Below are positions 1 to 6,967 of a DNA stretch of 7,758 nt, in pieces (the stretch's first letter is position 1; every line of letters begins with the position of its first letter). A model generated the notes under the pieces. The model had not been told where the DNA came from. It worked only from the letters and a program-made list of their open reading frames with translations, and made no database searches. Origin of the DNA: Paracoccaceae bacterium (GTDB lineage: Bacteria > Pseudomonadota > Alphaproteobacteria > Rhodobacterales > Rhodobacteraceae); assembly GCA_011525185.1 (NCBI GenBank), contig WTIQ01000280.1:1-7758 (forward strand). Reading direction: 5' to 3'. The translations under genes and the position numbers were made by a program.

Positions 1-65
1 ATCTAGAGGCTGTTTATAAAGGCGCAGGTCAAAACAAAAGGCCTATCTCTCTTGTCTTCAACATT

Positions 66-3000
66 TCATTCTGCCGCCCGATCCAATCCCCGATCTGGGT
101 TGGCAAAAGCGTCCAAGAGTTCTTCCCGACGTTTTGCAGCCTTTTGCTCATTTTTGAGTTTCACAATGCCATAACCTTTGATCGCAAGCGGAAGCTCGGC
201 CAAAGCCACCGCAATATCAAGATTTGCCTCGCTGATTTTTGGCAGTATCGCATCTAAATCCTTTTCATATTGGCGGATTAAAGCGCGTTCCATTTTGCGT
301 TCTTCTGTGTAGCCAAATATGTCAAAAACCGTGCCGCGTAGGACTTTCAATCGCGCCAAAATCGGGAAAAATCTTTCAATCTGTTGAGAAAACACACGCT
401 TTGTTAGACGTCCGTCTTTTCCAGCTTTGGACAAGAGAGGCGGAGCAAGGTGATAGCTTAGCTTTGTTATGCCATCGAAGTTTTGTTCAGCCATCGCGCG
501 GGTGGTCAAATGGAGCCGCGCGACTTCATATTCGTCCTTGTAAGCAAGAAGTTTACGATAGCCGTGAGCCACCGCTTCTTTCAACCGCTCCTCTTTTATC
601 ATAGCAACCCGCTTGCGATATTTCTTTGCCAAACGTCGTCCCTGATAGGCGATGAGATGTTTTTCAAATGCCTCGATTTTCTCCTCAAGCGTTTGTCCGA
701 TTGACGTGACATTATCAGAGAGAATAGCCTCTGCCTCTTTTGGAAAAAGCGCTGCCCAACGGCCGATATCAAGGGCGCGCTTGTTGCCCTCGACAGCGGC
801 TCCATTGAGTTCAATCGCCTGCAAAATGGCCTCATAAGACAAGGGGACAAGTCCCCGTTGCCAGGCCGCTCCAAACACAAGCATGTTTGAATAGATGCTG
901 TCGCCCAGCATTTCCTCTGCCAGCTGCGTCGCATCAAAACACTGCGCGCGCTCCTTTAGACGAGAGTGCAACGAGAGCAAGAGCTGATCTTGGGGGATCC
1001 TGAAATCGGTATTGCGGGTAAACTCGCCTGTAACGATCTCATGGCTATTGACCACTGCGCGGGTGCGCCCCGCTTGGGTCAGGCCAATGGTTTTTGAACC
1101 TGTTGAGACAACGAGATCACCGCCAATAAGCGCGTCGCACTCGCCCGCGGAAATGCGAATGGCGCTGATGTCTTGGGGCTGTTGCGCAAGGCGGCAATGA
1201 ATATGCACTGCTCCCCCTTTCTGCGCCAAGCCCGCCATTTCCATCATCCCTGCACCTTTCCCATCGATCTGTGCCGCTTGGGCGATGATGGCGCCTATGG
1301 TGACAACTCCTGTGCCGCCAACCCCAGTAATGACAATATTATGGGTGCCTTCAAATGAAGGAAGATCTGGCCGTGGCAAGTCTGGTAAAGTAAAGTCACG
1401 GGCTTTACGTTTTTTAGGCGTTCCCCCATGAACAGTGACAAAGGACGGGCAAAACCCTTTCACACAACTGAAATCCTTATTACACGCGGATTGATCAATC
1501 ATACGCTTGCGCCCTAAAAGGGTGTCAATCGGTTTGATCGCTACGCAATTGGACTGCACGCCGCAATCCCCGCAGCCTTCACATATCTCAGGATTGATAA
1601 AGATACGTTGCTCGGGATCAGGGAATTTGCCCCGTTTGCGTCGGCGTCGTTTTTCCGCAGCACAGGTCTGCACATAAATGATCGCAGAGACGCCCTTCTT
1701 TTTCGCAAAGGCCTCTTGCACCTCCATTAATTGCGCCCGTTCATGTTGGGGCACCGCAGATGGAAAGGCGGCGAGGTCCAAATCCTCTTTATCATCATAT
1801 ACCAAAGCAACGTTTTTAATATCCATGGCCAAGAGCTCACGTGCAATGCGCGCAGCGGAGAGCCCACCATCGTTGCCCTGCCCTCCCGTCATGGCAACGG
1901 CATCGTTAAAGAGTATTTTATACGTGATATTCGTGCCAGCCGCCTGTGCCGCACGAATGGCTTGTAACCCTGAGTGATTATAGGTGCCATCCCCGATATT
2001 TTGAAAGACATGTTCTCGGTTAGAAAACAGCGCTTCTCCGATCCAATTGGCGCCTTCGGCCCCCATGTGGGTATAGCCAAGCGTGGCGCGGTCCATCCAT
2101 TGTGCCATAAAGTGGCAGCCAATTCCAGCGTAAGCCCGTGCGCCCTCTGGTACTTTTGTTGAACTGTTATGGGGACAGCCCGCGCAAAAATACGGAACTC
2201 GCGCGGCAAGATCTGGTGCGTTATCGCTTTGGCGCGCCTCTTTCAAAAGCGCAAGACCCGCTTCCACGCGGCTATTGCTACAGCCTTCTTCAATGAGAAT
2301 TTGGCCCAGATGCTCGGCAATAAAATTTGTGTCCAACGCCCCCTTGTCGGGAAACAAAATATGCGCCGCCTCCCCCTTGGTTGCGCCATAAACGCGACGC
2401 CCTTGAAGATCATCAAACAAAGCGTTTTTGATCTGGCCTTCAATCAGTTTGCGTTTTTCTTCGACAACAACGATCAAATCCAAGCCATCGGCCCATTCCC
2501 GAAAACTGTCCCGATCAAGGGGCCAAGTTTGCACCACTTTGTAAGCTGTAACACCAAGGGTTTTTGCGGTCTCTTCATCAACGTTCAAAAGCGTAAGCGC
2601 ATGGGTTAAATCCAACCAATTTTTACCCGCTGCCACAAAGCCGATTTTTGCACCACTCTCCCCCAACATGCGCCGATCCATGCGGTTGACACGCGCAAAG
2701 CGTTCAGCAGCCTTGACCTTATGCTCCAATAGCCGCGTTTCCTGTGCCTGTGGGGTATCTCCCAGACGAATGTTTAAACCGCCCTGTGGCAGGGGTGCAT
2801 CTGGTGATTTAAAGGCCATTCGATGGGGGTTGCCATCGACAACAGAGGTCACCTCAATCGTGTCTTTCATGGTCTTAAGCCCAACCCAAAGACCAGAGTA
2901 ACGCGACAAAGCAAACGCATAATGACCAAAGTCCAAAATTTCTTGAACACCTGCGGGGCTAACAATCGGAATATGAGAATCCATCATCGCAAAATCTGAT

Positions 3001-3473
3001 TGATGTAAGGTCGTAGAGCTTTCGCCCGTATGATCATCGCCCATGGCCATCACAACCCCGCCATGGGGACTACTTCCCGCCATATTCGCGTGCCGCATCG
3101 CGTCGCCACTGCGATCTACACCAGGCCCTTTGCCATACCAGAGACCAAAAACCCCATCAAAGCGGCCTTCACCGCGAAGCTCGGCCTGCTGCGCGCCCCA
3201 CAATGCTGTCACCGCTAAATCTTCGTTAAGCGCCTCCTGAAAGATCACATTTGCCTTATCAAGGGCATCTTGCGCCCGTCGCATCTGAAAATCGACTGCA
3301 CCGAGAGGAGAACCTCGGTATCCTGTTACATATCCTGCTGTGTTCAAACCAACCGCTTCATCTCGCACACGTTGCGCAATCATCAGGCGCACAAGCGCCT
3401 GGGTACCGTTCAAAAGCACTTGTTCCTTTGCAAGGTCAAATTTGTCCGATAAAGAAACATTGATTTTAGTCAT
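66..3473 (-). CDS. Fused indolepyruvate ferredoxin oxidoreductase (IorA-IorB type, 1135 aa)
   Basis: Cytoplasmic thiamine-diphosphate and Fe-S enzyme. The family oxidatively decarboxylates indolepyruvate, phenylpyruvate and similar 2-oxoacids to acyl-CoA and passes electrons to ferredoxin. Domains in order: pyrimidine-binding half with TAGYVTGYRGSPLG (45-58) and GDDHTGESS (145-153); a middle domain to about 400; TPP-binding half with CAGCPHNSS (430-438) and the Mg-TPP motif GDGTYNHSG (494-502) followed by LFNDAVAMTGGQ (521-532); a ferredoxin segment with Cys 631, 634, 637, 643, 664, 670 and 675; an IorB-like gamma domain with GVGGTGVV (717-724) and MAGLAQKGG (746-754); and a helical C-terminal extension from about 930. 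The length suits the one-chain alphaproteobacterial form; archaeal enzymes split IorA and IorB. The ATG follows a G-run (3484-3479) five bases away, a weak Shine-Dalgarno. It is divergent from the LysR gene. The family is confident; the exact 2-oxoacid is inferred. Confidence 0.93.
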   Translation of the reverse strand: MTKINVSLSDKFDLAKEQVLLNGTQALVRLMIAQRVRDEAVGLNTAGYVTGYRGSPLGAVDFQMRRAQDALDKANVIFQEALNEDLAVTALWGAQQAELRGEGRFDGVFGLWYGKGPGVDRSGDAMRHANMAGSSPHGGVVMAMGDDHTGESSTTLHQSDFAMMDSHIPIVSPAGVQEILDFGHYAFALSRYSGLWVGLKTMKDTIEVTSVVDGNPHRMAFKSPDAPLPQGGLNIRLGDTPQAQETRLLEHKVKAAERFARVNRMDRRMLGESGAKIGFVAAGKNWLDLTHALTLLNVDEETAKTLGVTAYKVVQTWPLDRDSFREWADGLDLIVVVEEKRKLIEGQIKNALFDDLQGRRVYGATKGEAAHILFPDKGALDTNFIAEHLGQILIEEGCSNSRVEAGLALLKEARQSDNAPDLAARVPYFCAGCPHNSSTKVPEGARAYAGIGCHFMAQWMDRATLGYTHMGAEGANWIGEALFSNREHVFQNIGDGTYNHSGLQAIRAAQAAGTNITYKILFNDAVAMTGGQGNDGGLSAARIARELLAMDIKNVALVYDDKEDLDLAAFPSAVPQHERAQLMEVQEAFAKKKGVSAIIYVQTCAAEKRRRRKRGKFPDPEQRIFINPEICEGCGDCGVQSNCVAIKPIDTLLGRKRMIDQSACNKDFSCVKGFCPSFVTVHGGTPKKRKARDFTLPDLPRPDLPSFEGTHNIVITGVGGTGVVTIGAIIAQAAQIDGKGAGMMEMAGLAQKGGAVHIHCRLAQQPQDISAIRISAGECDALIGGDLVVSTGSKTIGLTQAGRTRAVVNSHEIVTGEFTRNTDFRIPQDQLLLSLHSRLKERAQCFDATQLAEEMLGDSIYSNMLVFGAAWQRGLVPLSYEAILQAIELNGAAVEGNKRALDIGRWAALFPKEAEAILSDNVTSIGQTLEEKIEAFEKHLIAYQGRRLAKKYRKRVAMIKEERLKEAVAHGYRKLLAYKDEYEVARLHLTTRAMAEQNFDGITKLSYHLAPPLLSKAGKDGRLTKRVFSQQIERFFPILARLKVLRGTVFDIFGYTEERKMERALIRQYEKDLDAILPKISEANLDIAVALAELPLAIKGYGIVKLKNEQKAAKRREELLDAFANPDRGLDRAAE

Positions 3474-3636
3474 CCACGCCCCCCAAGGTTTCGGCTTTAA
3501 GCGATGATTTTTATACAGGATATTCTAAAACGAGACGAAGACTAGTATTAATTTACAGCAAGAGTTCCTATGAAGGGCTGGTATGACGTCAATTTAAGTT
3601 AAGTGTAAGAATAGATTAGAGTAGGAAGAGGTCAGA
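3474..3636. promoter_or_regulatory. Divergent intergenic region between the oxidoreductase and LysR genes
   Basis: These 163 bases separate two divergently transcribed genes, the usual arrangement for a LysR regulator and a target. They are AT-rich and hold no ORF with a credible start. Visible elements are the palindrome TGACGTCA at 3584-3591, the short dyad TTCCTATGAA at 3565-3574, and TTAAGTTAA at 3594-3602. Any of these could be part of a LysR T-N11-A site, but none is decisive. I could not find a convincing -35/-10 pair for the LysR gene. Confidence 0.5.
3510..3539 (-). promoter_or_regulatory. Possible promoter of the oxidoreductase gene
   Basis: Read on the minus strand, TATAAA at 3515-3510 is a good -10 element. 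The best -35 is TTCGTC at 3539-3534 with an 18-base spacer, which matches the consensus poorly. Transcription from here would start near 3503 and give a leader of about 30 bases before the ATG at 3473. A weak -35 would fit a promoter that needs an activator such as the divergent LysR protein. This is a by-eye guess. Confidence 0.3.
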
Positions 3637-4554
3637 ATGGATTGGGACAAACTAAGAATTTTTCATGCGGTCGCTGATGCAGGAAGTCTCACCCATGCGG
3701 GCGATACTTTGCATCTGTCGCAAAGTGCCGTCAGCCGCCAAATCCGCGCCTTAGAAGAAAGTCTTAATACGGCACTCTTTCATCGTCATGCGCGCGGCCT
3801 GTTGCTCACAGAACAAGGTGAATTGCTTTTTGACGCGACAAAAACCATGAACAAGCGTATCGAAGCCGCCGCTGCCCGCATTCGCGATAGCGAAGAAGAA
3901 GTCTTCGGCGAATTGCGCGTAACGACGACAACAGGTCTTGGGACGCTGTGGCTCGCACCGCGATTGTTCAAACTCTATGAAACTTACCCCAATCTGAAAA
4001 TCGATTTGATGATGGAAGAGCGGGTGCTCGACCTCCCGATGCGTGAGGCCGATGTGGCTATTCGTATCAAAGAACCCAGTCAAGCAGACCTGATCCGTAA
4101 GCGCTTGATGTTCGTCCATATTGGTCTTTATGCGACAGAGGCTTATCTCCGCAAAAATGGCGAACCTAAAAGCTTAGATGATCTAAAAAACCATCGCCTC
4201 ATCTGTCAAAACACAAAGTCACCCCAAGTCACCGCGGGATTGCAACTGATCCAAGAGCTGATGACATATGATGTGGGCACTACATTGACTGTAAATAATT
4301 ACTTTGGTGTGCTGCAAGCCGCCACCCACGATCTGGGTATCGGTGTGTTGCCCAACTATGTCAGTGATGCCTTAGATGGGCTCACCCGCGTCCTCCCCGA
4401 TGTAGAGAGCAGTGAGGTGCCTGTCTATCTCGCATACCCTGAAGAATTGCGACACTCGAAACGTATCCAAGCCTTTCGTGACTTTGTGCAAGATGAGATT
4501 ATTGCCGACAAGCGTATGATCCGCAAAACCCGAGAACAATTGCATGGCGTCTAA
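3637..4554 (+). CDS. LysR-family transcriptional regulator (305 aa)
   Basis: Cytoplasmic DNA-binding regulator of normal LysR length. The N-terminal winged helix-turn-helix covers about residues 4-62, with the recognition region SLTHAGDTLHLSQSAVSRQI at 17-36 and the RALEESLNTALFHRHARG continuation at 37-54. A linker helix (65-92) leads to the periplasmic-binding-protein-like effector domain (about 92-290), with LRVTTTTGLGTLWLAPRL at 93-110 and the second-lobe segment HDLGIGVLPNYV at 231-242. The ATG at 3637 has a good Shine-Dalgarno, GAGG, five bases upstream. No effector can be read from the sequence. Its divergence from the indolepyruvate oxidoreductase gene makes that gene and its own gene the likeliest targets. 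From memory, close relatives in Rhodobacterales often lie near thioredoxin reductase genes, so the regulator may serve something other than its present neighbour. Its 3' end runs into the structured region before the terminator at 4681. Confidence 0.93.
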   Translation: MDWDKLRIFHAVADAGSLTHAGDTLHLSQSAVSRQIRALEESLNTALFHRHARGLLLTEQGELLFDATKTMNKRIEAAAARIRDSEEEVFGELRVTTTTGLGTLWLAPRLFKLYETYPNLKIDLMMEERVLDLPMREADVAIRIKEPSQADLIRKRLMFVHIGLYATEAYLRKNGEPKSLDDLKNHRLICQNTKSPQVTAGLQLIQELMTYDVGTTLTVNNYFGVLQAATHDLGIGVLPNYVSDALDGLTRVLPDVESSEVPVYLAYPEELRHSKRIQAFRDFVQDEIIADKRMIRKTREQLHGV

Positions 4555-4589
4555 GCTATGCATTTTGAGCATATCTGATTTGCAAAAAT

Positions 4590-4708
4590 AAAGCAGCTAA
4601 CCGCTTGAAAGCGATCAGCTAATTCACTAAGTGAGAATTGAAAGCAACAGTTGTTGTTTTCAACCTCCCTGTTGGACTAAGGCCGAGCTATGCTCGGCCC
4701 TTTTTTTT
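4590..4708 (+). ncRNA. Candidate small RNA or structured 3' UTR with CUCCCU loop
   Basis: Four consecutive foldable elements end at a perfect intrinsic terminator. They are: CGCT/AGCG with a TGAA loop at 4602-4613, flanked by AGCT on both sides; an imperfect stem in 4621-4639; an 11-bp stem at 4638-4663 with loop AGTT and one G-T pair; and a hairpin TCAAC/GTTGG at 4660-4675 with loop CTCCCT, overlapping the previous stem. CCTCC at 4664-4668 equals the anti-Shine-Dalgarno core of 16S rRNA. Rhodobacterales CcsR ('cuckoo') small RNAs expose a similar but longer C-rich loop, CCUCCUCCC. The DUF1127 gene that often precedes those RNAs is absent. A possible promoter is TTGAGC (4565-4570) with ATAAAG 17 bases later, but it is weak, so processing from the LysR mRNA is equally likely. 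The 5' end is a guess. Confidence 0.42.
4681..4708 (+). terminator. Rho-independent terminator after the LysR gene
   Basis: A perfect 8-bp GC-rich stem (GGCCGAGC at 4681-4688, GCTCGGCC at 4692-4699) encloses a 3-base loop. One C and then eight T residues (4701-4708) follow on the plus strand. This is a textbook intrinsic terminator. It lies 126 bases past the LysR stop and ends the LysR transcript and any small RNA made from the region. There is no matching T-run on the minus strand, so it does not obviously serve the converging TRAP operon. Confidence 0.9.
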
Positions 4709-4710
4709 GA

Positions 4711-4730
4711 CGTGCTTAGAGCACGTTCTT
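4711..4730 (+). other. Short stem-loop directly after the terminator
   Basis: CGTGCT (4711-4716) and AGCACG (4720-4725) form a perfect 6-bp stem with a TAG loop, followed by TTCTT. It begins three bases after the T-run of the main terminator and may act as a weak back-up terminator for plus-strand transcription. It could also be chance. Confidence 0.3.
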
Positions 4731-4737
4731 CATTAAA

Positions 4738-4751
4738 AGTTACTAGTAACT
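4738..4751. promoter_or_regulatory. 14-bp perfect palindrome, possible operator
   Basis: AGTTACTAGTAACT is a perfect palindrome with no spacer. Its form suits a dimeric DNA-binding protein, but no gene starts nearby on either strand, so a role in transcription initiation is not apparent. It could also be the loop-less arms of a degenerate element. Confidence 0.25.
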
Positions 4752-4954
4752 AGAAAACACACTCGATTGAAAATGTTAACCTAACAATTGGTATTGATTA
4801 TTGCAATTTTACACATCCGAATGGATACACCCAACTATAAAGCTTCTTCACATTGTGATCGTATACTGCACGCGGCGATGTAAAAGAACAATTGCTTCGG
4901 ATTTTACAACGCAACAAATCCAAAATTTGTTTCTGTTCTGTTGCACGCTTAATT

Positions 4955-4972
4955 CGCAGACCCCTATCTGCG
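4955..4972 (-). terminator. Possible terminator of the TRAP-racemase operon
   Basis: CGCAGA (4955-4960) and TCTGCG (4967-4972) form a perfect 6-bp stem with a 6-base loop. It lies 15 bases past the racemase stop on the minus strand, where an operon terminator would be expected. The bases that follow on the minus strand (GAATTAAGCG) lack a T-run, so it would be a weak intrinsic terminator at best. No better candidate is visible for this operon. Confidence 0.3.
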
Positions 4973-4987
4973 ATATTATGTGGCGCT

Positions 4988-5656
4988 TCAGAGAAATTCG
5001 CGCTTGATGCTTCTCGGCATGAGCCGCTCCGTTTGTGTCAATATGTCATAAATTTCCACGTCGTACATGTTTCTAATCACGTTTTTATAAGGTGGTAGAT
5101 TTGTACATTCCAAAACACAAATTGAGGCGGCTTTATTCGCTCTCTTGGCAAAGGCCTTCGCGACATCTTGTTCGGCCTTTTCTTTTACGAACCGCTTTGT
5201 TTGACCTTCGATCAACTGCCTTAAATGGTCATTTGGCTGTAAGCCAATGATATCATATTGGTGATAGAAACTCGCTTTTGGGAAATGAGTAGCTGAGAGA
5301 ACTGCGCTGTCAAAAGTTATAAGTGGAATAGGTGCCAAAGGATCACTGCGATCCAAGTCAGGAAGCGCGTTTAAGACTGAGGCGAGAAGCGGCTTTGTCA
5401 AGGCATGTTGCAAACGTTCTTGAAAAGGTGCGAGAAACCCACAAGAAGTGATAATAACATCCCCATCTGCTTTTCGCGCCGCCTCCAGAAAAATATCAAA
5501 CAGGTTTGCGCTTTGTGTCTTTGTCACAGCGTCACGGACACGAGCCGAGGCAACCTTAATAATTTGCGGTGGCTCAAGATAGGTTTCAACCGATGCCACA
5601 TCACCTGGTATGCGCGGGAAAGACGTGTCAAGCTGGAGGACTGTGACCTGCGGCAC
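4988..5656 (-). CDS. Asp/Glu/hydantoin racemase-family protein (222 aa)
   Basis: Cytoplasmic enzyme of the two-cysteine, cofactor-independent racemase superfamily (Asp/Glu/hydantoin racemase). The two expected catalytic cysteines are visible in ITSCGFL (69-75, Cys72) and LECTNLPPY (182-190, Cys184). The N-terminus LDTSFPRIPGDVAS (9-22) and the ITFDS segment (113-117) also fit this superfamily. The length is normal. The start is GTG at 5656, with AAAGGAA at 5670-5664 as ribosome-binding site inside the last codons of the preceding gene. No other in-frame ATG lies near the N-terminus. The stop of the TRAP large permease is three bases away, so the two are co-transcribed and probably translationally coupled. 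This suggests action on the imported solute. Substrate and reaction (racemisation, isomerisation or decarboxylation all occur in the superfamily) cannot be read from the sequence. Confidence 0.85.
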   Translation of the reverse strand: MPQVTVLQLDTSFPRIPGDVASVETYLEPPQIIKVASARVRDAVTKTQSANLFDIFLEAARKADGDVIITSCGFLAPFQERLQHALTKPLLASVLNALPDLDRSDPLAPIPLITFDSAVLSATHFPKASFYHQYDIIGLQPNDHLRQLIEGQTKRFVKEKAEQDVAKAFAKRANKAASICVLECTNLPPYKNVIRNMYDVEIYDILTQTERLMPRSIKREFL

Positions 5657-5659
5657 GGA

Positions 5660-6967
5660 TCAATTCCTTTGCCGGATGTTCTCGGGTAGCCACGTGGCGA
5701 GTTCTGGAAAGATGACAAGGATGACCACCATCAACAACATCAGCCCAACCATAGGAATGGCCGTTTTAGCAATATAGCCTATTTCGTGTTTGGTCATCCC
5801 TTGCAGTACAAAGAGATTAAAGCCGATGGGCGGTGTAACCTGTGCAGTTTCGATCACAACCACCAGAAAAATACCAAACCAAATCACATCGATTCCAGCT
5901 GCGCGGATCATTGGCTCAACAATCGCCATTGTCAAAACGACAGAAGACAAGCCATCCATAAACATGCCCAGGATAAGGTAAAACACCGTCAAGACTGCGA
6001 TCAATGCAACCGGCGATAGATTATAGCTTTCGATCAATTCGGCCATCGCGCGGGGTAAGCCTGTGAAACCCATAGAAAGCGATAGAAAAGCAGCCCCCAT
6101 AAGGATGAGCGCGATCATAGCCGATGTGCGCGTCGCTCCCATGAGGCTTACGGAAAACGTTTGCCAATTGAGCGAACCCTGCGCGGCTGAGAGCACAAGC
6201 GCCCCAATAACTCCAACGGCCGCCGCCTCTGTCGCTGTCGCAAAGCCAAGATACATCGAGCCGATCACCACCACAACGAGCCCCATAACGGGCAACAGAA
6301 AAAGGCTTTCGCGGACCATCTTGGAAAGAGACAGTGAGGCTTCTTTTTGCGGTCGATCACCCGATCCAAAGTAATGCCAAAATACAATATAGGCCATAAA
6401 CAGTCCTGCGAGGACCAAGCCGGGAAAGACACCCGCCATAAAAAGCTTGGTAATGCTTTCGTTGATGGTCACTCCGTACACAATGAGTGTGAGTGACGGT
6501 GGAATCATCAAGCCCAAGGTTGCCGCACCTGCCAGCGTCCCGATAATCATATGCTCGGGATATCCGCGCGCGCGCAGTTCGGGAATGGACATCTTGCCAA
6601 CCATGTTCAAGGTGGCTGCTGAGGACCCTGATACAGCCGCAAAGATTGTGCAGCCCGCAATATTGGTGTGCAGCAAACCACCTGGAAGAAAACGCATCCA
6701 TGGAGACAATCCTCTGAACATATCTTCGGAGAGACGGGTTCGAAACAGTATTTCCCCCATCCAGATAAAGAGAGGGAGCGCCGTAAGGGTCCAGCTACTG
6801 GCGCCCGTCCAAATCGTTGTAATCATTGCATCCCCAGCTGGACGGGATGTAAACAACTCCATTCCAACCCAAGCAACCCCCATGAGAGCCAGTCCAACCC
6901 AAACCGAGCTTCCCAGCAATAAGAAGAGCACAAACAGAAAAATAATGATGGCGTAGACTTCAGTCAC
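5660..6967 (-). CDS. dctM: TRAP transporter large permease subunit, DctM family (435 aa)
   Basis: Inner-membrane ion-coupled translocation subunit of a tripartite ATP-independent periplasmic (TRAP) transporter. The 435 residues are almost all hydrophobic, about 11-12 membrane segments, as usual for DctM. Family motifs are present: AVSGSSAATLNMVGKMSIPE (111-130), GAATLGLMIPPSLTLIVYGV (147-166), GFATATEAAAVGV (241-253), LGMFMDGLSS (333-342) and VTPPIGFNLFVLQG (377-390). The gene starts with GTG at 6967, seven bases after a strong GGGAGG (6980-6975), and overlaps the DctQ stop by GTGA. The racemase gene follows after three bases. DctM works with DctQ and a periplasmic DctP that must be encoded elsewhere, probably just beyond the right edge. 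The gene symbol is the generic family name; the solute (C4-dicarboxylate, 2-oxoacid, amino acid or other) is not determined by these sequences. Confidence 0.94.
   Translation of the reverse strand: MTEVYAIIIFLFVLFLLLGSSVWVGLALMGVAWVGMELFTSRPAGDAMITTIWTGASSWTLTALPLFIWMGEILFRTRLSEDMFRGLSPWMRFLPGGLLHTNIAGCTIFAAVSGSSAATLNMVGKMSIPELRARGYPEHMIIGTLAGAATLGLMIPPSLTLIVYGVTINESITKLFMAGVFPGLVLAGLFMAYIVFWHYFGSGDRPQKEASLSLSKMVRESLFLLPVMGLVVVVIGSMYLGFATATEAAAVGVIGALVLSAAQGSLNWQTFSVSLMGATRTSAMIALILMGAAFLSLSMGFTGLPRAMAELIESYNLSPVALIAVLTVFYLILGMFMDGLSSVVLTMAIVEPMIRAAGIDVIWFGIFLVVVIETAQVTPPIGFNLFVLQGMTKHEIGYIAKTAIPMVGLMLLMVVILVIFPELATWLPENIRQRN

Larger units (their letters stand above)
4555..4987. other. Gene-free gap between convergent transcription units
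   Basis: These 433 bases lie between the stop of the plus-strand LysR gene and the stop of the minus-strand racemase gene. The left third is full of stem-loops and ends in a strong terminator. The right part (4711-4987) is AT-rich and carries a 14-bp palindrome, a short hairpin just after the terminator, and another just downstream of the racemase stop. Short reading frames here begin at non-ATG codons without a ribosome-binding site and resemble no family I know, so I call no protein gene. Confidence 0.6.

Noticed and set aside
20..65. Possible terminator after the oxidoreductase gene (TTTTGTTTT on the minus strand)
   Set aside because: No stable stem precedes the T-rich stretch; the only pairing places it in the loop and contains a mismatch.
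3..254. An open plus-strand frame running in from the left edge
   Set aside because: It overlaps the 3' end of the oxidoreductase gene for most of its length and its translation looks like an antisense shadow; the non-overlapping part is too short to judge.
2169..2609. A 146-codon plus-strand frame antisense to the oxidoreductase gene
   Set aside because: It lies wholly inside a well-supported conserved gene, has no credible ribosome-binding site and resembles no family; it follows from codon bias of the opposite strand.
3551..3590. TTTACA (3552-3557) as a -35 element for the LysR gene
   Set aside because: No acceptable -10 lies 16-18 bases downstream; the TATGAA and TATGAC hexamers are at the wrong distances.
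3541..4748. ACTAGTA shared by 3541-3547 and the palindrome at 4738-4751, as a common regulator site
   Set aside because: Seven bases in common in AT-rich DNA is easily chance, and the first copy lacks the palindromic context.
4801..5007. A 68-codon plus-strand frame in the convergent gap
   Set aside because: It starts with TTG, has no ribosome-binding site, overlaps the end of the racemase gene and has a composition unlike a real protein.
6447..6956. A 169-codon plus-strand frame antisense to dctM
   Set aside because: It is the mirror of a highly hydrophobic membrane protein gene and shows no motif or start signal of its own.
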